Assembly (NCBI RefSeq): GCF_016097555.1
Contig: NC_054712.1
Span: 57,428,681 to 57,492,680 of the forward strand
Direction of reading: 5' to 3'
Length of the DNA: 64,000 bases
DNA from: Gigantopelta aegis
Lineage: Eukaryota > Mollusca > Gastropoda > Neomphalida > Peltospiridae
Positions within the stretch are counted from its first letter, which is position 1, and every line of letters starts with the position of its first letter. The position numbers and the translations under genes are program-made. Shown here in pieces: positions 1-11,733 of this stretch. The notes below the pieces were generated by a model. It saw nothing but the letters and a program-made list of their open reading frames with translations. It was not told where the DNA came from and ran no database searches.

Positions 1-29
1 TACTGATTCTGATTTTTGTATTAGCTCCA

Positions 30-425
30 AATGCATTTTGTTTTGTTTAACGACACTGCTAGAGCACATTGGCTTATTAATCGACTATTGGATGTCAAAC
101 ATTTGGTAATTCTGACTTGTTGTTTAGAGGAAACTTGCAACATTTTTCCATTAATCGACTATTGGATGTCAAACATTTGGTAATTCTGACTTGTTGTTTA
201 GAGGAAACTCACAACATTTTTCCATTAACAGCAAGGGATCTTTTATAAACACTTCCCTATAGACAGAACAGCACATACCACAGCCTTTGATAAACCAGAC
301 ATGGGACACTGCCTGTGATGGTGAAAAACAAATAGTCAGAGAATGGGTGCACAAGAGGGATTCGATCCTACAGCCAAAAAACATCATGTTGGCACTCTAT
401 CCACTGAGCTAGATCCCCCTCCCTC
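30..425 (-). repeat. tRNA-derived SINE, minus orientation
   Basis: Read on the minus strand the right end is a tRNA-like head: an A-box-like TAGCTCAGTGGATAGAG and a B-box-like GGATCGAATCC (near 357-368). It is followed by a body also seen near 4.8, 24.5, 45.5 and 48.7 kb (tail motifs GCTATTGGATGTCAAACATT and GTTTAACGACAC). Part of the tail (about 84-134 and 145-195) is duplicated. It is a retroposon, not a functional tRNA gene. Confidence 0.7.
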
Positions 426-574
426 AAAATGTACTATACCTATCAGTGTTTCTGCCAGAAAGAACATTTTGTGTATGGCACTATGGAATTCAGTGCAACA
501 ACAGTCAACAGGGGGTATGGGGCGGGCCTCCCCCAGAAAGAAAATAGTTCAGTTTAAGGTTAGGGTTAAGAAGG

Positions 575-822
575 AAATGTTTTATTTAACGATGCACTCA
601 ACACATTTTATTTATGGTACATATGGTTAAGGACCACACAGAAATAGAGAGGAAACCCGCTGCCGCCCCTTCATGGGCTATTCTTTTTCGATTAGCAGCA
701 AGGGATCTTTTATATGCACCATCCTACAGACAGGATAGCACATACCAAATCCTTTGATATACCAGTCGTGGTGCACAGGCTGGAGTGAGAAATAGCCCAA
801 TGGGCCCACCAACTAGGGTGAA
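575..822 (-). repeat. SINE body/tail without head
   Basis: Shares the SINE body (GCAAGGGATCTTTTATATGC, AGGAAACCCGCTG) and the tail ending in GTTAAATAAAACATTTC on the minus strand. The tRNA-like head is absent or too decayed to see; the copy stops near ACTAGGGTGAAG. Confidence 0.65.
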
Positions 823-1969
823 GAAAATCATACAGTAATGATAAGAGTAATTAAGTTTGTCAAAAGGTTAACTTAAAAAAACAAATATCTGCAACAAATT
901 TTGGGTATGGCACCATACCTGTTTTACTCTCTGGCAGAAACTATACCTGTAAATGAGGAATTAGGATCAGGGATTTTAATACATGTTATATTTTGGCTTT
1001 ATACGTGTTATCAGTGTCGTCTATACATGTAGGTTTTCCTGCCCGTTCTTGTTTGTATTGTATTTCCGATAAAAAGATAAATATTATGTATTTTCAGGGT
1101 GAAGGAGATACAAGTGGAGGGTGTCAGTGTCGTGTAAATGGTGCCAAGTGTCACCCGGACTGCAACAACTGCCACTAACACACTACGTGCATCTTCGCAT
1201 ACACCTTGAAGAACTACCAAGGAAAATATTTTCAAAATATACAAGTTTTTGTTTACTCTTCATCATTCATCACATGATTTAATCAGCACTTAGCCTGTTA
1301 GGTGTATGGTAATTTGAAAAAAAAAGAGATCCAGCCAGTACAGAGAATGAGAGAAGAAACCTGCTGGCCACATGGTTATTCAAGTTACATGTGCAACAAT
1401 CATGTGCTCACCACAAGAACAAGATCATGATAGCAATCATACGTTCCGGGCATAAAATATTCTTTTAAAATTTCATTTTGTACCCAAAAATATGATTTCC
1501 AGTTCAAACATTAAGGTTAGGGTTAGCGTTTATGGGTTTGACTCAGAATAAACATTTTGGAGTATGCACCTTACGTTCTTGTATATGATTTGCAATCACA
1601 TGCATTTTCAGGTGGACTGCACACTAAAACAATAAGACCTACATGTACATGTACTCCGGTCCATATGCAGTGTTTTAGCAGGGGGTGGGGCAGTCCCCTG
1701 TCCTAGCTCAGACTTTGCATGTGAAATATGATGTCATTTCATTGTCTCCTTCTAGTTATGGGTGAAACATTTTGGAATGGCCCTTGTTATTCATAAAAAA
1801 CAAACACAATTCTAATAATATAGGTAATAAAGAAATTATTACACTCACATACTGATTTTACTGCTGTCAGGATTTATGTATTGCTCTCGCTCGGGCTATA
1901 CAAAAAGTCTGACACTTATTTAATAAAATCAGTACAACACACTAGCTTGTATAATAATATCTATTTATG
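823..1969. other. Unassigned AT-rich stretch
   Basis: Apart from the exon-like sequence at 1098-1178 I see no convincing gene. It contains short AT-rich runs and no recognisable mobile element. Confidence 0.5.
1098..1178 (+). CDS. Candidate 3' terminal exon, Cys-rich
   Basis: A good acceptor (TTATGTATTTTCAG) is followed by an open frame ending [20 protein letters not shown] then TAA. The Cys spacing (C-x-C, C-x3-C, C-x2-C) looks like a metal-binding knuckle such as those that end some CXC-type or transposon-borne proteins; I cannot name a family. No upstream exon is visible in the 1.1 kb to the left, so it would be the last exon of a plus-strand gene that starts outside the window, or a fossil. 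A 27-residue Cys-rich frame can arise by chance. Confidence 0.25.
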   Translation, partial: GEGDTSGGCQCRVNGAKCHPDCNNCH

Positions 1970-3958
1970 TGAGGTTTTTATCAAAGGAAAACCATTGGAG
2001 GATCTTAGAACGTAGGGAGGTTAATGTGAGGGTTTTTTTTATGAAAGGAATACTTATGGAGGGTTTTGAAAGTAGGAAGGTTNNNNNNNNNNNNNNNNNN
2101 NNNNNNNNNNNNNNNNNNNNNNNNNNNNNNNNNNNNNNNNNNNNNNNNNNNNNNNNNNNNNNNNNNNNNNNNNNNNNNNNNNNNNNNNNNNNNNNNNNNN
2201 NNNNNNNNNNNNNNNNNNNNNNNNNNNNNNNNNNNNNNNNNNNNNNNNNNNNNNNNNNNNNNNNNNNNNNNNNNNNNNNNNNAGGAAGGTTAATGGAGGG
2301 TTCTTTATCAAAGGAATACTTATGGAGGGTCTTAAAAGTAGGAAGGTTAATGGAGGGTTCTTTATCAAAGGAATACTTATGGAGGGTCTTAAAAGTAGGA
2401 AGGTTAATGTAGGGTTCTTTATCAAAGGAATACTTATGGAGGGTCTTAAAAGTAGGAAGGTTAATGGAGGGTTCTTTATCAAAGGAATACTTATGGAGGG
2501 TTTTGAAAGTAGGAAGGTTAATGTGAGGTTTTTTTATCAACGGAATACTTATGGAGGGTTTTGAAAGTAGGAAGGTTAATGTGAGGTTTTTTATCAAAGG
2601 AATACTTATGGAGGGTCTTAAAAGTAGGAAGGTTAATGTGAGTTTTTTTTATCAAAGGAATACTTATGGAGGGTCTTGAAAGTAGGAAGGTTAATGTGAG
2701 GTTTTTTATCAAAGGAATACACATGGAGGGTCTTGAAAGTAGGAAGGTTAATGGAGGGTTCTTTTCAAAGGAATACTTATGGAGGGTCTTAAAAGTAGGA
2801 AGGTTAATGTGATTTTTTTTTATCAAAGGAATACTTATGGAGGGTCTTAAAAGTAGGAAGGTTATTGGAGGGTTCTTTTCAAAGGAATACTTATGGAGGG
2901 TTTTGAAAGTAGGAAGATTAATGGAGGGTTCTTTATCAAAGGAATACTTCTGGAGGGTGTTGAAAGTAGGAAGGTTAATGGAGGGTTCTTTTCAAAGGAA
3001 TACTTATGGAGGGTCTTAAAAGTAGGAAGGTTAATGTGAGTTTTCTTTATCAAAGGAATACTTATGGAGGGTCTTAAAAGTAGGAAGGTTAATGGAGGGT
3101 TCTTTATCAAAGGAATACTTATGGAGGGTCTTGAAAGTAGGAAGGTTAATGTGAGTTTTTTTATCAAAGGAATACTTATGGAGGGTCTTAAAAGTAGGAA
3201 GATTAATGGAGGGTTCTTTATCAAAGGAATACTTATGGAGGGTCTTAAAAGTATGAAGGTTAATGGAGGGTTCTTTTCAAAGGAATACTTCTGGAGGGTT
3301 TTGAAAGTAGGAAGGTTAATGTGAGTTTTCTTTATCAAAGGAATACTTATGGAGGGTCTTAAATGTAGGAAGGTTAATGTGAGTTTTCTTTATCAAAGGA
3401 ATAATTATGGAGGGTCTTGAAAGTAGGAAGGTTAATGGAGGGTTCATTATCAAAAGAATACTTATGGAGGGTTTTGAAAGTAGGAAGATTAATGTGAGGG
3501 TTTTTTTTATCAACGGAATATTTATGGAGGGTCTTAAAAGTAGGAAGGTTAATGGAGGGTTCTTTATCAAAGGAATACTTATGGAGGGTCTTAAAAGTAG
3601 GAAGGTTAATGTGAGTTTTCTTTATCAAAGGAATACTTATGGAGGGTCTTGAAAGTAGGAAGGTTAATGTGAGTTCTTTATCAAAGGAATACTTATGGAG
3701 GGTCTTGAAAGTAGGAAGGTTAATGTGAGTTCTTTATCAAAGGAATACTTATGGAGGGTCTTAAAAGTAGGATGGTTAATGGAGGGTTCTTTATCAAAGG
3801 AATACTTATGGAGGGTCTTAAAAGTAGGAAGGTTAATGGAGGGTTCTTTATCAAAGGAATACTTCTGGAGGGTCTTGAAAGTAGGAAGGTTAATGTGAAG
3901 GGTTTTTTTATCAAAGGAATACTTAACGAAGGTCTTAAAATTCGGAAGGTTAATGTGA
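1970..3958. repeat. 57-60 bp minisatellite (contains assembly gap)
   Basis: About 30 imperfect monomers of the form AAAGGAATACTTATGGAGGG followed by TCTTAAAAGTAGGAAGGTTA and a variable ATGGAGGGTTCTTTATC or ATGTGAGTTTTTTTATC segment. Length variation comes from the T-run. The GGAGGGTTC and GTGAG variants are interspersed. Frames on both strands stay open for long stretches only because the unit lacks stops, so they are not evidence of genes. The right edge decays near 3958. Confidence 0.95.
2083..2282. other. Assembly gap (200 N)
   Basis: Exactly 200 consecutive N inside the minisatellite. The round number suggests a placeholder, so the true array length is unknown. Confidence 0.99.
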
Positions 3959-4496
3959 GTTATTTTGCGGAGAAAAAGTACTAAAATGTGGAAACCGAAT
4001 TTACGAAACCAGTTTTTGTTGTACATGTGGCAGATACAATAAGAAAAAGAAGCACTCTTGCTTACTTCTTTAAAGTACAGCGTTGGCTGTCAAAGACCCG
4101 CATTCCATCAGTCTGATTGAAGTTAGTGATTATAGCGGAGGTGAGATTGCGCATTCCATGTACACTGTTATGCGTATAATAATGTGCATTTCCATGCATG
4201 CATGTTTTCAGGATTTCCCACAGTAAACTAATGTTATCAAAGAGCGTGTAATTAATTGTTAACACAGTGAGCATAGCTCATAATCGTGAAATTGTTCATA
4301 TTTATCAAGGAGAAAAAGAAACCTTGTATGATGGCAGCACACCACAGAAAACAGTAGATTTAAGGTGCATCAAATTTTGCAGAAGAGGAAAGAACCTGTT
4401 TTTCACTGTTAAATTCTTAGATATTTTCAAACAGACATTAATAGAACAGTTCCAACATGATTAAGTTTAAATGCACACTAATACAGGCATGTCGGA
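3959..4496. other. Unassigned stretch right of the minisatellite
   Basis: No gene is supported. A Cys-rich plus-strand frame without an ATG runs from about 3957 to 4068 (residues include FCGEKVLKCG and CCTCGRYNKKKKHSC before TAA). It directly abuts the array edge, and I cannot assign it. Confidence 0.4.
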
Positions 4497-4690
4497 AGCA
4501 AGTAGACATCTGATATTGAGTTTCTAGGTGTTTCGGGGTATGCTCCCCCATAAAGTTTAAAAAACTAGATGTCCTGAAATGCAATTTCCTGCATCCTACA
4601 AGTAAAATTAATCTCTACCTTAAGATTTACTACCAATAATATTTTTTATTCAGAATTATTGAGAGGGCTAGAGACAACCCCAAATGCTCG
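4497..4690 (+). repeat. Interspersed repeat shared with 44.8-45.0 kb
   Basis: CTTAAGATTTACTACCAATA followed by ATTTTTTATTCAGAATTATT and GGGCTAGAG recurs almost unchanged at 44937-44990. An AAGTAGACAT motif begins both copies. Family unknown. Confidence 0.55.
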
Positions 4691-4798
4691 GCCGGGCCTG
4701 TAATGTCAAACACTTGTAAACCATGTTGGGGGAATGCTCATTCTACATGCGTGTGTGTACATGCATCTAAAGCATGCAGAAAATGTCTCTTATGTGCT

Positions 4799-5105
4799 GA
4801 GAGCAGGACGTAGCCCAGTGGTAGAGTGTTCGCTTGATGCACGGTCTGTCTAGGATCGACCCCCTGTCGGTGGACCCATTGGGCTATTTCTCGTTCGAAC
4901 CAGTGCTCCACAACTGGTGTAATAAAGGTCATGGTATGTACTATCCTGTCTGTGGGATGGTGCATATAAAAGATCCCGTGCTGCTAATCGAAAAGAGTAG
5001 CCCATGAAGTGGTGACAGCAGGTTTCCTCTCTCAATAGCTGCGTAGACGCCATATAACTGTAAATAAAATGTGTTGAGTGTGTCGTTAAATAAAACATTT
5101 CCTTC
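4799..5105 (+). repeat. Full-length tRNA-derived SINE
   Basis: The head GACGTAGCCCAGTGGTAGAG (A box) and CTAGGATCGACCCC (B box) is followed by the conserved body (GGCTATTTCTCGTT, GCATATAAAAGATCCC) and the tail ending GTCGTTAAATAAAACATTTC. This is the cleanest plus-oriented copy with this tail type. Confidence 0.85.
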
Positions 5106-5298
5106 TTGTGTGCTGAATATACTCTTTAATGGAAGTGCATACATGAAAATTATTCTCTGTACATGCATAATTGTGTATAATCAATGTATCGATAAAATCC
5201 TGTATGGAAAATGAGCCTAACGTCCAACTGGAAAACATTTATCTTCAGAGTGAGATGAGAAACCACAGCGTTCCATTAATTTACCCATTATTATCACA

Positions 5299-5890
5299 AT
5301 CTAATTAAAATTAGCTACACTGTTACATGTGGATCTAACAGCCGCCAGTTGGAGCTCATGTCCGCCAATCAAAACCTTACTTGCAGAATCATGCCAGTGA
5401 TTTGAAAATAATTTGAAAATATTCCGAATTATCCTGAGGGTATACGATATGTTTCATGTGAATTACGAATGCCTTATTTAGACCAGTAGAACTAATTTTA
5501 ATCAGATTGCTAACAACACTGTGTAGTCTCCAAATTCCAGGTAACATTTCGTCTGTAAATAATAATTTAAATATTGATCAATCACACTTCGCCTTTTATA
5601 ACGTTATTTGGGAGCATACAAATTCTAAAAATATCGGGCGAGTCTATTTTAGTGGCCGCAGTTCAGCGAACCATACCAATACGTACGGGATGGGTTATCA
5701 TTCTTCAATTTTACATTAGACATTATTCATTTATTTATAAAAAAATAAAAATAAATCAGTCTTACATTACAAATTATTTATTTTATAAAATAAAACATAT
5801 TTTAAGGCATTCATAAATCACACGAAACATGTCGTATACTCTCAGGATAATTCGGAATGTAATAGTGGAGCTAATTTTAATTATATTGTT
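5299..5890. mobile_element. MITE with long terminal inverted repeats
   Basis: The left arm has AATTAAAATTAGCTACACTG at about 5304 and ATTCCGAATTATCCTGAGGG with TATACGATATGTTTC at 5422-5460. The right arm (about 5823-5890) carries both blocks inverted and contiguous. The combined arm is about 65 bp. In the left arm the two blocks are separated by about 95 bp absent from the right arm. It has no transposase. Confidence 0.7.
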
Positions 5891-7387
5891 ATTATCATTA
5901 CTAGTATTATTATTATCATCATCATCATCAATATTATTTAAATAAAGTTTATTTACTCAAAGAAACAAATATGGTATTGTCGGTGTTTTTACTCAATATT
6001 ATTATTATTAATTATTATAAATGTAATATACATGTACACGTACATGTAAGTCTTAGAATAAGTATTTTATTCAAGACTGGAACAGCTGTCAGGGTTTATG
6101 ATGACAACTCCCACCCCATCCCCCACCCCATCCCCCACCCCATCCCCCACCCCTGCAATTTGACAAATGTGGTCTGAAAAATCATAAGTTGAATTGTTTT
6201 TTAAATTAACAAATTCAGTGAGCGAAACAAAAAATATTACACAATTGAGGCTTTTTACAGAATTGTATTTATTGGATTTTCGAATTAGTATTTTGATAGT
6301 TTAATAATAGAATACATGTATGTTTGTCAATTAAACTTTAATTTACGTTTAATTATTTGGCAGACAACAGCTAAAAATCCAGAGCTGTATGTTTGTTGTT
6401 AAATAAAAATACTTTGATCTGTACATACAATTTAATAATAATCGCATATTCAGTGTTAAAATTCCTTTTTAAAGGTTAATTGCATAGTAAAATGAAATTA
6501 AAATCAGACCAAAAAATGTGTCGCAAAGTTGTAGTTAAATCGCAAGAGATGACATTACAAATATATGTCTTCATTTCCAATAAAAGCTATTTCAATTTTA
6601 TAAAAATTATTGAAAATTCTGAATTAAAATAACTTTTTGGCTGAAAGCTAAAAGGAAAAACAACCAATAATTAACTTGAATAGTGACGTAGTTTGTACGA
6701 TTTCCCCCATTTGGTCTATAGTGTACATACTGAAAACATTAAAATGATGTCACATTGCTTCGAATACAATTTGGAATGTTTAGCTTAGGTATTTAGTAAG
6801 ATGCTTTGTGCTTATAGTTGCCGTATGTGAAAGCAAAAGTAGGAATAACCGATTGTACTTGTTATTATTGGGAATACCAAGTATATCAGGCCTCAGACCA
6901 CAATTAATTTCGCTATATGTTTCTATATAGCCTTATTGGCTATAACATTTTTATTAATATCAGCAGGCCCGTGGATTTTTGTATGTACCGTTGCCTGCCT
7001 GGGGGACACATACCCTGAAAAGGACAACCCCTGTTGTCCAGCTCTTTCTCCCAGCATATTGGTTTAAACAGACACACCCTCTAAACCTGGCCAGAGTACA
7101 CCCATTTTACACAAAAAGCACTACTTTGCATGGGCCGGAATTACCACAAACAAGTCTTCAATGTCAACAAGTTACACATGTTTACAAACTGCATGTTCTT
7201 CCCTGTCACTTCAGTCAAATAGTTGCCACTTCATAGCTGTCTGCCATGAAATAATCACAGTCAAACAGCAGACTACTTGCGCGGTCAAATTTCCGGATTT
7301 TGGACAACCAAATGGAAAGATAACTGTAATCTGAGGTCACATGTGCCTGTATACAGTAAAATAGATTTAATCAGTACAGCTCATAGT
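5891..7387. other. AT-rich unassigned stretch
   Basis: Contains an (ATT)/(ATC)n microsatellite near 5885-5940 and a CCCCATCCCCCA run at 6114-6154. I see no splice-flanked coding frame. Confidence 0.5.
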
Positions 7388-7508
7388 TAGTGGCGTAGCG
7401 TGGATGGGGCCACCGGGGCGGTTGTCCCGGGCACAAAATTCGGTCCACTGGTTAGAGGGCGCAATACTTGCCTTGCCCCGGGTGCTAGCAACCCACGCTA
7501 TATACTAC
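7388..7508. mobile_element. Short MITE-like inverted-repeat unit
   Basis: AGTGGCGTAGCGTGGATGGG at the left and ACCCACGCTATATACTACT at the right are imperfect inverted repeats around a GC-rich core (GGTTGTCCCGGGCACAAAAT). Terminal similarity is short, so boundaries are tentative. Confidence 0.4.
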
Positions 7509-7763
7509 TGCTCATACATGTGTAGTTGTTAATTTTATCATAAAGTTAACCTTTAAACCATTTTTGTTTGTGTTGTGATGTCAGTTTATACATGTACACA
7601 TATCTTATAACTCTTACAATAATTTATTTGTCAACAATAGAAAACATTGGTTTTGAAATTGTTTACAAACATTTTTAACAAATGAATAATTTTTTTTAAC
7701 CGATATTAAAATACTTCTACTAATATTATAGGACTACCATTAGGCTGAGATGGAGTATGATGG

Positions 7764-8035
7764 TCGGGACGTAGCCCAGTGGTAAAGCGCTCGCTTGGAT
7801 TGATCCCATCGGTGGGCCCTTTAGGTTATTTCTCATCCCAGCCAGTGCACCACAACTGGTATATCTAAGACTGTCGTATGTGCTATCCTGTCTGCGGGAT
7901 GGTGTTCCTACTAATGAAAAAAATGTAGCGAGTTTCCTCAATGACTGTCAAAATGACCATGTGTCTGACATCCAATAGCCGATGATGAATAAATCAATGT
8001 GCACTAGTGGTGTTGTTAAACAAAACAAACAAACT
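7764..8035 (+). repeat. tRNA-derived SINE with damaged head
   Basis: Head GACGTAGCCCAGTGGTAAAG is followed by a deletion that brings GGATTGATCCC close to the A box. The body resembles other copies but lacks about 20 bp around the KAAAAGATCCC block. The tail is GTGTTGTTAAACAAAACAAA. Confidence 0.75.
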
Positions 8036-8519
8036 TTTAGATGGAGTATTGGTATGGAATAGGCATCTTGAATTGCAGTTGTCTTGTTTGTTTTTGTTCT
8101 TTTCAAAAACTGCATATTGCAGTTTTATATTTTATATTTTGGTATTTTTTACATGTAATAACCAAAAACCTCACACCATTCGTTTCATTTTATTTTATTA
8201 TAAATATGCAGTTATAAAATGCATTGTAGTGAAACAGAACAAATTGAACTGATGGTAACAGTATGTACAATTAACAACACATTCTAGTATGGTACTGCTA
8301 TAAACACATTTTATGTTTTAAATAAAAAAGTAGACAAATAATGACAGAACAGCACATTATTTAATCGATGTGCCACAAGATAATTTTACTTCGTACAGAA
8401 TAATACTATTAAAACACCATAAGCATTTTCTGTTATATATGCATTTTATCACAGAAGGAACAGCAGATACCACAACCTGGTCGGGACAGAAATAATTAGT
8501 ACACAAAGAGGTCGGTCAT
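8036..8519. other. Unassigned AT-rich stretch
   Basis: I see nothing beyond simple AT-rich sequence. Confidence 0.4.
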
Positions 8520-8830
8520 ATCATGTCATGTCATGTCATGTCATAGGGTTTTACGTGCACATTCAGAACAAGCTGTTGTAGCGCATGCCTGTCGTGGGCA
8601 CAAGAGCTGGCCTTGGCCGGCTCCTCCGTCCATGACAGGAAAGGTGGGAGGAGGGGAGAGGAGGGACCGCCTGCACTGCCAGGTGCAAGGGAGCACCAGC
8701 AGCCCGATCAAATCAGTAGCAGGCGGGTGAGGGTGGTGGTGGTGCTATGGAATTTGAATGGAGCAGTTAATTGCCAAAGAGAAAAGGGTGCGCAATTTTG
8801 ATTGAGGGAATTTGGCGCAATTTTGAACGG
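8520..8830 (+). repeat. GC-rich interspersed element, family unknown
   Basis: A CATGT pentamer run (8519-8546) precedes a GC-rich block (GGCCTTGGCCGGCTCCTCCG, GGGAGGAGGGGAGAGGAGGG) quite unlike the flanks. The short plus-strand frames here look accidental. It is probably a dispersed repeat; nothing in the window duplicates it. Confidence 0.35.
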
Positions 8831-8924
8831 TCGGTCGAAAGGTAATAAAAAGAGGTTGGTCGTTTTCAAGAGAGCTATATCACATGTTCTGCCAATCAGA
8901 AAGAGTTACTTACATACATATAGA

Positions 8925-9120
8925 AAGAAAGAAATGTTTTATTTAACGTGGTGGTGGTGATGGGGGGGGGGGGGATGGGAGTGCGAGGGAATAGAGGATT
9001 TGACCCCCTGCACACACACACACACATATCTGCATTATAACTTACAATGGATGGGAGCTGGTAATGGGATTCGATCCCAGTACTGATCAGTCTCAAGTCC
9101 AATAACTCTATCACATTACA
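8925..9120. repeat. SINE remnants and simple repeats
   Basis: A SINE tail fragment (GAAAGAAATGTTTTATTTAA) at 8926-8947 is followed by a (GGT)n/poly-G tract, a (CA)n run and a tRNA-head-like GGGATTCGATCCC at 9066-9078. Confidence 0.5.
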
Positions 9121-11572
9121 GCTAGTGGCTGGTAATGTATTCAGGGTCCTCTGTTTTTAACCATTAATTATCTTTATTTTCTTAACAAGTATTGAAATTT
9201 CTAAGCAAATCTGCAATGACTTGTTAGTTTCTTTAGAGATTTTCATTAAATTTTGTTGATTGTAAACAATGTATGTTTGTTATTTTGTAATTTTTACTTG
9301 TCAATGAATGCTACCAACACTTAAGTGCCTTATCGAGAAAGGTGGGTGATTATTTGTGCTTCCCGCTATACTCGCCAGGAAAGTTTCAGAAAAGTGACAG
9401 ATTGATCACCTAGCTTGCAATAAAACGTTTTAATAAATTTTATTTGAATCTTCATGTAATTTGTCGCTAAGCACCATTTCATGAGAGTTATTGTCAGCTG
9501 ACCTTTATTGTGCTTTTAGCAAAAACTGTTTGTTTTATTTTATTATGTCTTTGATTATTACAAATTCATTTATTCGAGCTATTGTGCTCTTGGCGAAAAC
9601 TGTTTATTGTTTTATTTTATTATGTCTTTGATTATTATAAATTCATTTACATAAACAAAACATTTTTGTAGTTCATTGTATCATATCTATCCACATTTGT
9701 GTTTGCAAAGTTGTTGGCAATGTGGGATGGTTCATAATGGGGTAATTAATCTTTCTACCATCCTGCTTGTCACCATTTTCAGTATTTCTAAGATTTAAAA
9801 AAGACTGTTGAGGTTGATGCCTTTGTAACCTGGCAGTTTTAAGAACTGAAATTATATATTAAATAGAGAATAACTAGTTAATGACATAAGATATTGAGAA
9901 TAACTACATTTAGTTAATGACATAGGGAATTGGCATTATCCGGTCATGGTGAAAAAGTGGAATTCTTGCCAAATTCTCTATTAGGCTCGAATAGGATAAA
10001 GCCAAAATCCTGTCATTAATTGGTTTTCTTTTTCCATCAATAATTGAGAGAAAAAAGTATTCTTCCTGTTTATGTTACCTACATTAAATGGTTACCTAAT
10101 TCAAGTGAATGATTTTTATTCTAGGAGCAGGATATGACAACTTTATCTCACCAATACAATCTGCCAATGAAAATGGTGGTTGTGAGATAAATACCCAGTA
10201 CATGTTTTTGTTTTGCGTCACTTTCATCAACCTGACTTATAAAACAACATAAATGACTTGATAGTATAATAAACTATTTAACTAAATATATTTCAATTGC
10301 ATCAATAGAACGAAATGGAGTTATAGTATTTTTCTCTTTAAAAAAAAAATCCAAAGAAAAAATGCTTATTATTAGACCTATTGGTAGGGTACGTTCGAGC
10401 AAAAACGACCACTCACGATACCCAAGTGATAATTTTCTTTTCTTTGGGACTACTAATTGGTCAGTTTTGTGATTTTAGATGGGAAAGTCTACTTAATCAA
10501 GGGTTTTACAGAATTACTTACAGTAATAAAGTGATAATGTCCATTACGATTTGAGGGGCGTCGGCGTGGCTAACAGATAATACCTTGTGATCTTAATAAA
10601 AGAGGCACGTCTTTTTAGTGTGTCTAGATACAGTGTCTGGGGACCGTCTAAATATACACCTGCCAATCAGGAACCACAGGTACAGGCCACAGAAAGAAAA
10701 GACCAATTAACCAAGAACACACTCCGATTATTATTTCAGTACGTGGGTTAATTTATGTACAAAACAAGTAGATATTATTTTTCAATACAAAATAAGCCAC
10801 CATTGTCAAAGTGTTGAAATAACTGTATTATGTTGCCGGCTTACTGGGATGGATATTATTACAGAACATTGCTATGCATCTGCAAAAAATTAGGTACATG
10901 TATATTTTGTTTCTTCAGTTCGAAGACTAATTCCTGATGTGACACATTAGGTATTATGTAACCACCAGCTCGCCAGAGGGCGTATTCACTGGGATGGTAC
11001 AAAATGGCGGCGCCCGTTATATATAATAGCTGTCACATTTAAGCGTTTTATTAATTAACTATACCAGGCCAAATGCCTTAATTGTCCCTTCCTTTAACTG
11101 CAACATTTGACCTCTTTTTTCTTTTTTCTCACTAGCTGTCGGGCATGGCAATAGTAATTTACTAGCCTAACATTGATTATCACTAGCCATGGGAGTGGGG
11201 CTACCATAATATAGAAACCCTGGTTTCATTGTATATATATATATTAAGAAATAAAATGAATATTATGCTTCATATTTATGTGTCACAACCATTAGGATGA
11301 TCAGAAACACATTGAATATACAGAAACAGATACATGTACATGTATTCTCCAAATAAGAAAATATATTTTTAGTCTTTAACATGGCAGTTTGTCATAGAGA
11401 GCTTAGCAAGAACTGCAACCTCAAGGCAGTCTCTTTAAATTCATTTTCTTAATATTTAATGCTGTATAGAATTCCACATTACAATTAACATTTAGAATGC
11501 ACTTTGATAAACTAGACTTTTAATCATTTGTTTTCACTAAACTCTGTGTATGTGTGTGTTTATATATATATA
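9121..11572. other. Long stretch without a supported gene
   Basis: It includes a tandem duplication of about 88 bp at 9510-9655 (AAAACTGTTTRTT and TTATGTCTTTGATTATTA in both), a small duplication at 9858-9925 (TTAGTTAATGACATA), and a block at 11095-11190 shared with 46318-46412. A GCCAGAGGGCG (CTCF-core-like) and CAAAATGGCGGCGCC (YY1-like) pair at 10971-11016 looks promoter- or insulator-like, but no exon follows on either strand. Confidence 0.4.
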
Positions 11573-11596
11573 CTCTTCAAAAGAAGAAACGCAAAA
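11573..11596 (+). repeat. Left terminal inverted repeat of Tc1-like element
   Basis: CTCTTCAAAAGAAGAAACGC then AAAA, matching the right end with one mismatch. The TA target duplication lies immediately outside. Confidence 0.9.
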
Positions 11597-11733
11597 TCAC
11601 ATTGTCGTAACATTTGGAGAATTGATTTAATTATTGAATGGTGAGTCCGATAATTACCAAATGTTGCAGGATTGTTCACAATTCACTCTAGTCCATTGTG
11701 AGTAAGTGATAGGACACACCACCACGGTCAAGG

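Noticed and set aside
1965..3914. Long open frames (210, 158, 147 aa) in the first minisatellite
   Set aside because: They arise from a stop-free 57-60 bp unit and an N gap; frames are open on both strands.
4803..4865. tRNA-like A and B boxes at several sites (for example 357-410, 4803, 7768, 48690, 51810)
   Set aside because: They are joined to SINE bodies and do not fold into complete cloverleafs; treated as SINE heads, not tRNA genes.
6979..7236. 85-aa plus-strand frame (MYVPLPAWGTHTLKRTTPV)
   Set aside because: No splice context, no recognisable domain and ordinary composition; insufficient support as a gene.
10971..11016. Promoter for an unseen gene (CTCF-like and YY1-like words)
   Set aside because: No exon follows on either strand within reach; noted only inside the stretch description.
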